This document shows positions 36,645-45,182 of a stretch of 64,000 bases of DNA, one piece after another (positions within the stretch are counted from its first letter, which is position 1; every line of letters starts with the position of its first letter). The stretch comes from Janthinobacterium sp. CG3. GTDB lineage: Bacteria; Pseudomonadota; Gammaproteobacteria; Burkholderiales; Burkholderiaceae_D. The notes under the pieces are model-generated. The model did no database searches, was not told where the DNA came from, and was given only the letters and a program-made list of their open reading frames with translations. Location of the stretch: positions 3,871,767 through 3,935,766 of the forward strand of contig NZ_KB467824.1 in the NCBI RefSeq assembly GCF_000344615.1, in the 5' to 3' direction. Position numbers and translations under genes: made by a program.

Positions 36645-37799
36645 TTATTGTCCCGATGGTTCAGTTAAGGTAATACTGGAAACGGTTTGCGTGGTCACGG
36701 CGCCGTTCGCTTCGGTGTTGCGGATCTGCACCGGATACCAGTGCCGGCCAGGCGCCAGCCAGATATCCAGGCGCGACGAATAGGTGCCGGGCTTGGGCGG
36801 GCGGCTCAGGTGCATCGTCACCAGCCGGCCCATTTTGGTGTCGACCTCCTCCTCGCCGACCAGCACGAAGCGGAAGATGTTCGCTTCCTTGTCCTCGCCG
36901 ACGAACAGGTCGATGTCGCCGGCCAGCTGGTTGATGTCGGCGCGGCCGATGCCGGCCAGCTGGAACGGCAGCGTCGCCTTGTCCTGCGTGCCCGGCTGCA
37001 GGGGATAGGCGCGCGCGCTCGACGAGAAGGTGATGCGTTTGTCGGCGCGGTTGAAATGGGTCGCCGTCAGCGCCCTGCCCTTGCGTTTTTCGGTCGCGCG
37101 CACCGGCGCGATGCCGTAGTCGTCGACCCCGCCCTCGCTGCTCAGCACCAGCAAATTAACCCGCGTGACCAGCACGCTCAGCCCGGCCTCGAGCGACAAG
37201 GTGTAGCGCGGACCGTCGCGCCGCCACGCCATCGCCGCCACGCCGCTCCATTTGGTGCCGTCGGCGTCGACGCGTTTGACGTCGAGTTCGAAATCGGCCG
37301 CCGGCGGCAGCTCGACCTTGTAGCGCCGCGCCGACTGCGGCGGCGCGTCGGCCGGCGCGCCGGGCGGCTCGGCGGCGCTGGCGGCCGGCGCCGATTGTAC
37401 AGCGGGCGCCGCTTCGCCGTCGCCCGCCACGCGCGGCGCGGCCGCCGGCGCGGCCGGCTCGGGCTCGGGCTCAGGCTGGCCGGACGCGCCGGCGGCGCCG
37501 AGCGGCGGTTGCGGTTGCGGCGGCGGCGCCGGCGCCGCCGGTGGCCGCGGTTGCGGCCGTGGCCGGCGCGGCGTCGGCGTGGCCGGCTCGGCCGGCGGCG
37601 CCGGCACGGCGGCGACGGCCGTCGGCGGCGGCGCCAGGCGCAACTGCGCCGTGACCGTCGGCGCCGGCGCCGACGCGTCGCGCGGCGGGCCGATGCGGGC
37701 GGCGACCCAGTCCAGCGCCAGGACATGCAGCGCAACGGTGGCCGCGCACAACAACAACGCGCGGCGGCGGCGGGCGGGAAAGAGGGGGGCAATCGTCAT
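36645..37799 (-). CDS. DUF3108 protein with TonB-like N-terminal anchor and proline-rich linker
   Basis: A 384-residue protein. A single N-terminal membrane helix (LLLCAATVALHVLALDWVAA) is followed by ~120 residues rich in Pro/Ala, including PRRPRPQPRPPAAPAPPPQ, and then a DUF3108 domain (FELDVKRVDADGTKWSGVAAMAWRRDG...LDIWLAPGRHWYPVQIRNT). The layout, inner-membrane anchor plus periplasm-spanning Pro-rich arm plus folded domain, is like TonB. The TonB C-terminal domain itself is absent. Its partner is the neighbouring DUF3108 protein. The start has no clear ribosome-binding site. Confidence 0.8.
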   Translation of the reverse strand: MTIAPLFPARRRRALLLCAATVALHVLALDWVAARIGPPRDASAPAPTVTAQLRLAPPPTAVAAVPAPPAEPATPTPRRPRPQPRPPAAPAPPPQPQPPLGAAGASGQPEPEPEPAAPAAAPRVAGDGEAAPAVQSAPAASAAEPPGAPADAPPQSARRYKVELPPAADFELDVKRVDADGTKWSGVAAMAWRRDGPRYTLSLEAGLSVLVTRVNLLVLSSEGGVDDYGIAPVRATEKRKGRALTATHFNRADKRITFSSSARAYPLQPGTQDKATLPFQLAGIGRADINQLAGDIDLFVGEDKEANIFRFVLVGEEEVDTKMGRLVTMHLSRPPKPGTYSSRLDIWLAPGRHWYPVQIRNTEANGAVTTQTVSSITLTEPSGQ

Positions 37800-37936
37800 G
37801 GCGCTAGTTTAACGCGTTCGGGCCGGGCGCCGTCGCGGGGGCCGCATTTGCGCCAGATCAATAGGGCCAACTATTTGTGAAGGGTGTCGTTTTATCTGCT
37901 ACGCTAAGGGCACACCATCCCCAACGGAGACTCAAT

Positions 37937-38659
37937 ATGGCAACACCTCAAATGCCCAACATCCCAGGCGCCGCGGTCATGACGGACACCCTTGATTTCG
38001 TCAAAAACCTGTGGGGCAGCATGGGCGTGCCGGGCATGAGCATTCCGGGCATTACCGCGCCGACGCTGTCGGTCGAGGAGCTGGACAAGAAAATCAGCGA
38101 CTTGAAGGCGGTCGAAGCCTGGCTCAACCTGAACATGAGCATGCTGCGCGGCAGCATCCAGGCGCTGGAAGTGCAGCGCGGTACCATCGTCACGCTGAAG
38201 TCGATGGGCGCCTCGTTCGCCGCCGCCGTGAAACAGCCGGGCGCCAGCGAAAAATCCTTGTTTGAATCGGTGCCGTACGCATCGGCGTTCTTCCAGCAAC
38301 CGGCTACCCCGGCGGCGCCGGCGAAGGCGGCCGAAGTAAAGCAAGCCGAAGCGAAGGCGGCGCCCGCGCCGCTTGCGCCGCCATTGACGGACGCGGCGGC
38401 GGCGCCGATGACCAATCCCACCGCCTGGTGGAATCTGCTGCAGGACCAGTTCAAGAACGCCGTGAGCACCGCCATGGCGTCCGACGCCGTGACGGGCGCG
38501 GGCGCGGGCGCGCCGGCGGCCGACGCGGCGGCCAAGCTGAACGCCGCCAACAAACCGGCGAAACCGGCGGCGGCGGCGGCGGTCGACAAGGCCAGCGTCA
38601 AGGCGCCGGCCAAACGCGCGCCGGCCAAACCGAAAGCGGTCAAGGCCGCCAAGGCGTAA
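37937..38659 (+). CDS. phaM: PhaM-like polyhydroxyalkanoate granule protein
   Basis: A 240-residue protein. The N-terminal NIPGAAVMTDTLDFVKNLWGSMG and LSVEELDKKISDLKAVEAWLNLNMSMLRGSIQALEVQRGTI match PhaM, which binds PHB synthase and DNA in Ralstonia and helps position granules. A Pro/Ala linker follows, then NPTAWWNLLQDQFKNAVSTAM. The last ~60 residues are Lys/Ala/Pro-rich like histone H1 (KAPAKRAPAKPKAVKAAKA), fitting DNA binding. The ATG has CGGAGACTC upstream. No other pha gene lies in the window. Confidence 0.8.
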   Translation: MATPQMPNIPGAAVMTDTLDFVKNLWGSMGVPGMSIPGITAPTLSVEELDKKISDLKAVEAWLNLNMSMLRGSIQALEVQRGTIVTLKSMGASFAAAVKQPGASEKSLFESVPYASAFFQQPATPAAPAKAAEVKQAEAKAAPAPLAPPLTDAAAAPMTNPTAWWNLLQDQFKNAVSTAMASDAVTGAGAGAPAADAAAKLNAANKPAKPAAAAAVDKASVKAPAKRAPAKPKAVKAAKA

Positions 38660-38672
38660 GCGGCTGCCCGCG

Positions 38673-38716
38673 AAAACCAAGGGCAAAGGCTGGGGTCCGG
38701 CCCCGGCTCCTTGCCG
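38673..38716. repeat. family C palindrome (copy C4), likely terminator of phaM
   Basis: AAGGGCAAAG pairs loosely with CCTTGCC around a GGGGTCCGGCCCC core. It sits between the convergent phaM and the small gene at 38765 and probably terminates both. Confidence 0.55.
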
Positions 38717-38764
38717 TTGCTAGATTTTTAGCGTTGACGACACGCTAGCGTTACCTGCGCCGGC

Positions 38765-38980
38765 TTAAGCCAGGCGCTGGATGCGGATCGCCTCGATCAG
38801 GCCATCGTCCTGGCGTTTGACTTCGCCGATCGTGATCAATCCCTCTTCTTCCAGTTGCTTGGCGCTGTCGTGCGCGGTCTGGAACGAGGGCAGGGTATCG
38901 CCCTTGGCGGCGACGGGACGGACCCAAGCCATGCTGCCTACCTTCATCTTTTGATACACTTCTTTGGCGACATCACGCAT
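38765..38980 (-). CDS. small conserved protein, possibly winged-helix-like
   Basis: A 71-residue protein: MRDVAKEVYQKMKVGSMAWV...SFQTAHDSAKQLEEEGLITIGEVKRQDDGLIEAIRIQRLA. The helix-helix-then-beta order with LEEEGLI resembles a small winged helix, but no DNA-binding evidence exists. AAGGAAG precedes the ATG. A longer in-frame extension upstream is not supported by composition. It lies downstream of the TPR response regulator on the same strand, about 100 bases away, with its own ribosome-binding site. Confidence 0.7.
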   Translation of the reverse strand: MRDVAKEVYQKMKVGSMAWVRPVAAKGDTLPSFQTAHDSAKQLEEEGLITIGEVKRQDDGLIEAIRIQRLA

Positions 38981-39084
38981 ATTTTCTTCCTTATCGTTGT
39001 GAAACACTGAAAGCGCGGGCCAGCCCGCGCTGAAGCGTAGTTTATCACTCGACACGCCAGAAACACGATTCCTCGTCAACAAGC

Positions 39085-40824
39085 CTACCCCTGCGCCACA
39101 GCTGCGGCGGCCTCGGCCGCCGCTTCGGCCTCGCGCGCGGCCTCGCCAACCGGCGCCAGCGCGGCCAATTGCTCCATCAACTGGGCGAAACGCTGCTGCC
39201 CCGGCGCGATACGGTCGACGTGCAGCAGCACGCCCACCGCCTCGTCCGACAAGGCGCGCTCGAAGCCGTGCTGTTGCAGGTGCGAGATGATAATTTGCGC
39301 GCTGTTGAACAGGATGCGCATATTGTTGGGCAGCTTCAGGCGCGCCGCGCGCATCCACGCGACGGCTTCGCCCAATTTGTCGGTCTTCCACAACAGCACG
39401 CCCTTGTTCATCAAGTCCGAGGCCTCCTTGCGCGACGCCAGGATCAGCGCCAGTCCCTCCTCGGCCATGCGCGCCTTGTCGAAGATTTTTTGCACGTCGT
39501 CCTGCAGCACCTGGTTGTCGTGGTTGTTCTTGATGACGTAGCACAGCAGCTCGGCCGGCGCGTCCTTGACGCCGACGGCGAACAGCAGCGTCGCCAATTC
39601 CATGCAGATGGGCGTGTCGGGCCGGGCCGGGTCCTGCTTGAGCATTTCCTCCAGCTCGTCGCCGCATTTGCGGGCGCGCCGGTAGTCGCCGCTTTCGTGG
39701 TGCACCAGGCCCTCGGTGATTTTCAGGCGCAAATCGATCTGTTCGCCGCCGAATTCGCGCTGCGCCATCAGCAGCCATTGCAAGGCCTCCTTCGCCTCGT
39801 TCTTGATGCCGCACACCCGCGCCAGGCCGAGGTAGGCGTCGACCGTCTTCATCACCGAGTATTCGCCGATGGCGATGCACTTGCGGAAGGATTTTTCGGC
39901 CAGCGCGGTATTGCCCAGCTTGAGCGCCAGCAAGCCCAGCTTGCGCTGGCGCGGCACCGAGTTCGGCGACAGCTTGGCGGCCTTCTCCAGCACGTTGCAC
40001 GCCTCCTCGTCCTGGCCCATCAGCTGGAACGCCGTGGCCATCTGGTCGTAGGCGTCGATGTAGTAGCGGTTCTCCACGATCACGCCCTGGAACATCTGCC
40101 GCGCCGCCTCGTGTTCGCCGTTGTTCATGCGGATCTTCGCCAGCCCGGCCTTGGCCCAGTTGTAGTCGCGCTCGGCCAGCACGCGTTCGTAGACGGCGCG
40201 CGCCTTCTCCGGCTCGCCGCTTTTCAGCAGCAGGCTGGCCTTCATGCGCAGCAAATCGGTTTCATGGATTTTATTGTGCTCGATCTGCGCGTCGCACATC
40301 CTGGCCGCGCGCAGGTAGTCCTTCTCCAGCACGGCCTGGTCGATCTCGCGGAACACCTGCTTCTTGTGCCAGACCCGGTTCAGCCGCGTCAGCAGCACGC
40401 CCTCGGTGATCGGCTTGATCAGGTAGGCGTCCGGCTGGTGCTCGGCCGCGCCCATCACCGACTCGACGCTCTTCTCGGCCGACACCATCAGCCACATGCC
40501 GCTGGGCGCGGTCAGGTTGCGCACCCGGGTTTCCTCCAGCACCTGCTGGCCGTTCTTGCCCTCGCCCAGGTTGTAGTCGCACAGCACGACGTCGTAGCGC
40601 GTCTTGGCCAGCATCTTCATCGCCTCGCCGCCGCTGGCGGCCTGGTCGATATGGCGCGCGCCCAGGTTGCGCAGCGATTCGCGCAGCAGGATGCGGATGC
40701 CGACGAAGTCGTCAACCAGCAGGTAGTGCTTGTCGGCCCAGGCGGTCGGCGCGGCGCTCAGCACCGCCGTTTCCGGCTGGGCGGCGGCGTCGGGCTTGCC
40801 CGGCGCGGCGGCTGGCGCGCGCAT
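39085..40824 (-). CDS. response regulator with TPR output
   Basis: A 579-residue protein. Residues ~30-155 are a receiver domain (LLVDDFVGIR acidic pair, phosphoacceptor Asp in VVLCDYNLGEGKNG, Lys in AYLIKP). From ~165 onward there are about ten TPR-like helices (AGLAKIRMNNGEHEAARQMFQ, YDQMATAFQLMGQDEEACNVLEKAAKLSP). The output would be protein-protein binding rather than DNA binding. The C-terminal 30 residues are Ala/Glu-rich. The ATG overlaps the stop of the kinase gene (ATGA), so the pair forms a coupled two-component system. The process it controls is unknown. Confidence 0.9.
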   Translation of the reverse strand: MRAPAAAPGKPDAAAQPETAVLSAAPTAWADKHYLLVDDFVGIRILLRESLRNLGARHIDQAASGGEAMKMLAKTRYDVVLCDYNLGEGKNGQQVLEETRVRNLTAPSGMWLMVSAEKSVESVMGAAEHQPDAYLIKPITEGVLLTRLNRVWHKKQVFREIDQAVLEKDYLRAARMCDAQIEHNKIHETDLLRMKASLLLKSGEPEKARAVYERVLAERDYNWAKAGLAKIRMNNGEHEAARQMFQGVIVENRYYIDAYDQMATAFQLMGQDEEACNVLEKAAKLSPNSVPRQRKLGLLALKLGNTALAEKSFRKCIAIGEYSVMKTVDAYLGLARVCGIKNEAKEALQWLLMAQREFGGEQIDLRLKITEGLVHHESGDYRRARKCGDELEEMLKQDPARPDTPICMELATLLFAVGVKDAPAELLCYVIKNNHDNQVLQDDVQKIFDKARMAEEGLALILASRKEASDLMNKGVLLWKTDKLGEAVAWMRAARLKLPNNMRILFNSAQIIISHLQQHGFERALSDEAVGVLLHVDRIAPGQQRFAQLMEQLAALAPVGEAAREAEAAAEAAAAVAQG

Positions 40825-41531
40825 CAGGGCAGCCGCAGAATGAAGCAGCCGCCGCCGAGCGCGCCGCCGTTTTCCAGCGCGATGGCGCCGCTGCGCTCGC
40901 GGTGCTTGTGCATCTTCGCCACCTCGCTGGCGAAATACAGGCCCAGGCCGGTGCTGTTGGTGGAGAAGTTGACGCCGCCGGAGCCGCCGTCCATGGCCGC
41001 CGCGCCGGCCGCCAACAGCGCCGGCGAAAAGCCGCCGCCGTTGTCCTCGACGCGCATTTCCAGCATGTCGCCGACCTGCGCGAGCGACAGGCGGATGGTG
41101 TCGCGGGTGTAGCGGATGGCGTTGTTGATGGCGTGCCCGAGCACGCCGATGATCAAGTCCTCGTCCAGGCACCAGATCAACTCCGGCGGAAAGCTGGTCT
41201 GCAGCGCGATGCCCTTCGAGGCCAGCAGCACCCGCTCCTGCGCGACCACCTGCTCGACCAGCTGGCCGACCATTTGCGGGTTGACGTCGAACGGGTAGCC
41301 GGGCTTGCCGACGCGCTTGTACAGCGCCAGCAGCTGGATCAGGTTGTCGTTCAGGCGCTTGGTCTGGTACAGCATCTGCGCCATTTCCGGGTACGGCGTC
41401 GCGCTCGCGGCCGGGTTGGCGGCCAGCAGCGATTCGAGCGTGCCGCTGACCACGCTGACCGAGTTCTTCATGTCGTGCACGGTCGACGCCAGGAACAGGA
41501 AAAGCTCGGGCGAGCTGGTTTGGTCTTCCAT
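40824..41531 (-). CDS. small soluble histidine kinase paired with the TPR regulator
   Basis: A 235-residue kinase. The phosphoacceptor helix is ELFLFLASTVHDMKNSVSVVSGTL with His in VHDMKN, and the HATPase domain carries the N box HAINNAIRYTRD, G1 VEDNGGGFS and G2 STGLGLYFASEVAK. There is no sensor domain and no membrane segment, so it likely takes its signal from another protein. The start MEDQTSSPE is chosen over an ATG at 41576. It is directly coupled to the response regulator downstream. Confidence 0.85.
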   Translation of the reverse strand: MEDQTSSPELFLFLASTVHDMKNSVSVVSGTLESLLAANPAASATPYPEMAQMLYQTKRLNDNLIQLLALYKRVGKPGYPFDVNPQMVGQLVEQVVAQERVLLASKGIALQTSFPPELIWCLDEDLIIGVLGHAINNAIRYTRDTIRLSLAQVGDMLEMRVEDNGGGFSPALLAAGAAAMDGGSGGVNFSTNSTGLGLYFASEVAKMHKHRERSGAIALENGGALGGGCFILRLP

Positions 41532-41610
41532 TTTGATGGGCTCCACTGGGCCGGCATGCAACATTGCCAAAGTCAAATTATAGCCTGTGCGGCAAGCGCG
41601 CGGCCCGGAA

Positions 41611-42687
41611 TCAGCCGGCGCAGCGGCGCATCAGCCATTCCAGCGGGCCGTGCCGGAAGCGGCGCCGCCACAGGTGGGCGAACAGCACGGCGGCCAGGCA
41701 AAACAGCAGCGCGCTGCCGACGGCGAAGGCGAAACTCTGGTCCTCCAGGCGGCCGGCGGCGTCGAGCAGGCCCATGCCGACCACCACGTGGGCGACGTAC
41801 AGCGTCAGCGCGACCTGGCCGGTGTGCACCAGCGGCGCCAGCCAGCGCGCGTCGCGCCAGCGCTCGCCGGCGGCGACGCAGGCGGCGATGCCGGCGCAGG
41901 CGCTGCCGGCGGCCGCCAGCCAGTACAGCGGCAGCGGCGGCATCGGCTGCGACGACCACGCCACGGCCCAGACGCCGGCGCCGGGAGCGGCGTGGCCGGC
42001 GCCCCACCAGACCGCCGCCTCGACCGCCAGCGCCAACAGCAGGCCGGCGCCGAACACGCGCGCGCGCACCGCCGGCGCGCGCAGATCCAGGCGACCCAGG
42101 GCCAGCCCCAGCAGCAGGAAGCCGGCCCACGGCAAGACCGGGTGGAAGCCGTTGAACAGCAGGTTGCGCAGGAAGCCGGCGGGACGCCAGAAATCGGCGT
42201 ACGCCAGCGTCTGCCAATTCCAGCCCTGCTCGTAGTTGTGGAAACTGGCCAGCAGCGCGAAACCCAGCACCATGGCGGCCGCCGCGGCCAGCAGCGCGCC
42301 GCTGCGCCAGGTCAGCGCGGCGGCACCGATGAGCAGATAGGCGCCGTAGAAATGCAGGATGTCGGCCGGCCAGATCTGCACGTACAACAGGCCGGCGGCG
42401 AACAGGAAGGCGGCGCGCTTGAGCAGCGTCACGCGGTCGGCGCGGATCTGCGCGGCGTCGTTGCTGGCGCGCCCGCGCGCCGACAGCAGCGACAAGCCGA
42501 CGCCGGCGAGTATCACGAACGTCGCCGAGGCGCGCCCGTCGATGACGTCGAAGAGGCGCAACCAGCCCGGCGCGCCGGCCACCTTCGCGTGCATGGCGAT
42601 CTTGAAGTTGACGACGACCATGCCGATCACCGCCAAGGCCCGCGCCAGGTCGTACCCGGCTACCCGCTTATCCATGTCGACCGCCAT
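41611..42687 (-). CDS. DUF418/acyltransferase-like multi-span membrane protein
   Basis: A 358-residue membrane protein with about ten hydrophobic helices. The N-terminus VAGYDLARALAVIGMVVVNFKIAM has the D-x-x-R-A-L-A-x-x-G-M-x-x-V-N pattern of the DUF418/DUF1624 and heparan-glucosaminide acetyltransferase-like group. The ending GPLEWLMRR matches the DUF418 C-terminal G-P-x-E-x-L-x-R. It may transfer acyl groups across the membrane. No neighbour indicates the acceptor. It is the last leftward gene before the kinase/TPR pair. Confidence 0.75.
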   Translation of the reverse strand: MAVDMDKRVAGYDLARALAVIGMVVVNFKIAMHAKVAGAPGWLRLFDVIDGRASATFVILAGVGLSLLSARGRASNDAAQIRADRVTLLKRAAFLFAAGLLYVQIWPADILHFYGAYLLIGAAALTWRSGALLAAAAAMVLGFALLASFHNYEQGWNWQTLAYADFWRPAGFLRNLLFNGFHPVLPWAGFLLLGLALGRLDLRAPAVRARVFGAGLLLALAVEAAVWWGAGHAAPGAGVWAVAWSSQPMPPLPLYWLAAAGSACAGIAACVAAGERWRDARWLAPLVHTGQVALTLYVAHVVVGMGLLDAAGRLEDQSFAFAVGSALLFCLAAVLFAHLWRRRFRHGPLEWLMRRCAG

Positions 42688-42834
42688 GTAAAAAATACCA
42701 ATATAGTTAATACGGCAAGCGAGCGCAACCGCTGTTACACCCGGCGACACATTCCGCCAGCGACCCGGAGGTTTGCCCCCAGCCTTCGTCCTTAACGTGC
42801 ACGGGCGGCGCGCGGCCGCGCCAACGCACGGCGC

Positions 42835-44544
42835 TCAAGACCGCCGCCGCAGCTCCTTGAGCAGGAAGCGCGCCGGGTCGAGCGCGGCGGCCAGCTTGGC
42901 CTCCAGCGGCAGCGGCTCGCCGTCAAGCTGCGCGGCCAGCAGTTCGGCCGCCAACGGCGCCCAGATCAGCCCGCGCGAGGCGTAACCGAGCAAACCGTAC
43001 AAACCGGGCCAGCGCGGCACGTCGCGCAGGCGCTCGCAGCGCCCCGCCGCGGCCGCGCCGGCGTCGGGCAGCGCGCCGACCAGCGGCAGGCGGTCCGGCG
43101 CCACGCAGCGAAAGCCGGTGCGCCCGGCCAGCGGCGCGTCCAGCACCGGCAGCGCCAGGATGTCGGCGATTTTTTCCAGGTTCTCGCGCTGGCTGGCGGC
43201 GCGCAACCCGGGATCGGCGTCGGCGTCGTAGGTGGCGCCGACGCACACGGTGGCGTCGAACGCCGGCGTCATGTAAGCCTCTCTGCACACCACCAGCGGC
43301 GGCTGCGGCAGGCTGCCCTCGGCCAGGTGCGTCACCTGGCCGCGCACCGGCAACAACGGCAGGCCGGCCGCCTGCGCCAGCGCCGTCGCGCCGCAGCCGT
43401 TGGCCAGCACCACCGTCGGCGCCCGCGCGATCACGGCGCCGCCGGCGTCGCGCAGCAGCCACTCGCCGCCGCGCCGCCCCAGCTCCCGCACGCCGGTTGA
43501 AAAAATCCGCTCCAGGCGCGCGCCGCAGGCGTCCAGCATGGCCTGGCACACCGTTGACGGGCGCGCCCAGCCGCCCTGCCCGAACAGCCAGCCGCCGTCC
43601 GGCGCGGGCGCGCCCAGCAGCGCGCCGGCCTCGTCCCGCTCCAGCCAGCGCGCGTACTCGGGCGGATAGCCGGCGGCCGCCGCGATCTGCCGTTGCAAGC
43701 CGGCGTGGGCCGGGTCGCGCGCCAGTTGCAGCACGCCGCAGCGCGCGCCGGTGAAGGCGCCGCCGACGCCGCCCAGACGCTGCCAGTGGCGCAGCGCGAA
43801 CAGGTAGGCGGCCCGGCCCAGGCGCGTGGCCGGGTTGTCGTCCTGCGACAGCAGCGGCATGAAGATGCCGGCCAGGTTGCCCGACGCCTCCTGCGCCGGC
43901 AGCGCGTGCCGCTCGACCAGGGTGACTTGCCAGCCGCGCGCGGCCAGGCGCTCGCAGGCGGCGGCGCCGGCCACCCCGGCGCCGATGACGATGGCGCGGC
44001 GCTCGGTCGGCGCCGGCCGCGCCGGCCGCGGCTGGCGGCTGGCGAACACGGCGCGGGCCGTGCCTTGCCCGGCCGCGAAGGCGAAGCCGGCGGCGGACAG
44101 GGCGGCGCGCCGCGCCGGCTCCAGCGCCGCCGGCGCGGCCAGCGTGGCGCCCGGCAGCGCCAGCCGCGCCAGCGCCGTGGCCGAGCGCAGCGGCGCTGCC
44201 AGGTAGACCGCGTCGACGCGGGCCTCGACCTGCGCCAGGCAGGCGTCGGGCTGGCCGGACATCAGGTCGAGCGTGACGTCGCCGCCTTCCAGGCTGAGGC
44301 GATGCAGGCCCGGCAGCGCCGGCGGCCATTGTTCGCGCAGCTCGGCCGGCATGGCGGCGACGGCGTCCGGCGCCACCGCCAGCGCGATGTAGTGCAGGCG
44401 GCGCGCGCGGCGCGGGTCGGCGCGCCACGCCGCCAGCGTCGCCAGGAACTGCTGGCCCGCGCCGAAGCCGGTGTCGAGGATGACGCAGCGCGCCATGCCG
44501 GCCCAACGCGCCGGCAAGCCGTTGCCGTCCAGGTAGGCGCTCAC
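42835..44544 (-). CDS. mnmC: MnmC-like tRNA modification protein with a degraded methyltransferase half
   Basis: A 569-residue protein. The C-terminal FAD-dependent oxidoreductase domain (~185-560) is complete: RRAIVIGAGVAGAAACERLAARGWQVTLVERH, GNLAGIFMPLLSQDDNPATR, GGWARPSTVC, TGFRCVAPDRLPLVG, LGYASRGLIWAPL. It should remove the carboxymethyl group from cmnm5(s2)U34 in tRNA. The N-terminal methyltransferase half is short. It keeps TGFGAGQQFL in place of FGTGLNFL. At the D-G-F-A-P-A-K-N-P position it has only DAVYLAAPL, so the catalytic motif is gone. The GTG start at 44544 lies 4 bases after the tag stop. Confidence 0.8.
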   Translation of the reverse strand: MSAYLDGNGLPARWAGMARCVILDTGFGAGQQFLATLAAWRADPRRARRLHYIALAVAPDAVAAMPAELREQWPPALPGLHRLSLEGGDVTLDLMSGQPDACLAQVEARVDAVYLAAPLRSATALARLALPGATLAAPAALEPARRAALSAAGFAFAAGQGTARAVFASRQPRPARPAPTERRAIVIGAGVAGAAACERLAARGWQVTLVERHALPAQEASGNLAGIFMPLLSQDDNPATRLGRAAYLFALRHWQRLGGVGGAFTGARCGVLQLARDPAHAGLQRQIAAAAGYPPEYARWLERDEAGALLGAPAPDGGWLFGQGGWARPSTVCQAMLDACGARLERIFSTGVRELGRRGGEWLLRDAGGAVIARAPTVVLANGCGATALAQAAGLPLLPVRGQVTHLAEGSLPQPPLVVCREAYMTPAFDATVCVGATYDADADPGLRAASQRENLEKIADILALPVLDAPLAGRTGFRCVAPDRLPLVGALPDAGAAAAGRCERLRDVPRWPGLYGLLGYASRGLIWAPLAAELLAAQLDGEPLPLEAKLAAALDPARFLLKELRRRS

Positions 44545-44548
44545 GGGG

Positions 44549-45112
44549 TCAGCGCGGCGCGCGGCAAAAGCAGGTCGTGGCGTGGTCGTTCACCATGCCG
44601 ATGCCCTGCATGTAGGCGTACACGATGGTCGAGCCGACGAACTTGAAGCCGCGCTTGGCCAGGTCTTTCGACAGGCGCTCGGACAGCTCGGTCTTGGCCG
44701 GGAACTGGCCCGGCTGCCAGCTGTTGACGATAGGCTCGCCGTCGACATAAGACCACAGGAACTGGTCCAGGCTGCCGCCCTCCCGCACCAGCCGCAGGTA
44801 GGCCTGCGCGTTGGTGATGGCGGCGGCCACCTTCAGGCGGTTGCGCACGATGCCGGGATTGGCCAGCAGCTCGGCCACCTTGTCGGCGTCGTAGGCGGCG
44901 ATTGTGGTCGCGTCCCAGTTGTCGAAGGCGGCGCGGTAGGTTTCGCGCTTGTTCAGGATGGTTTCCCAGCTCAGGCCGGCCTGCGCGCCCTCCAGGTTGA
45001 GCATCTCGAACAGGCGCGTCTCGTCGTGGCAGGGCACGCCCCATTCGCTGTCGTGGTATGCGAGATAGCGCGGGTTGGCAGGGTTGGCCCAGCTGCAGCG
45101 GGTGACGGTCAT
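44549..45112 (-). CDS. tag: DNA-3-methyladenine glycosylase I
   Basis: A 187-residue helix-hairpin-helix glycosylase that removes 3-methyladenine from alkylated DNA. The N-terminal CSWAN and YHDSEWGVPCHDE and the C-terminal NDHATTCFCR supply the zinc ligands (Cys6, His20, and the HxxxC near the end). The body has LEGAQAGLSWETILNKRE and NPGIVRNRLKVAAAITNA. Size and motifs are complete. It is the first gene of a tag-mnmC operon, an odd pairing of DNA repair and tRNA modification. Confidence 0.95.
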   Translation of the reverse strand: MTVTRCSWANPANPRYLAYHDSEWGVPCHDETRLFEMLNLEGAQAGLSWETILNKRETYRAAFDNWDATTIAAYDADKVAELLANPGIVRNRLKVAAAITNAQAYLRLVREGGSLDQFLWSYVDGEPIVNSWQPGQFPAKTELSERLSKDLAKRGFKFVGSTIVYAYMQGIGMVNDHATTCFCRAPR

Positions 45113-45182
45113 GACGGAGCCTGATCAAAGTGGGGACGCACAGTATAAATCAGCAAGCCGCGGCGGCGCGCGGGTATCCGCT

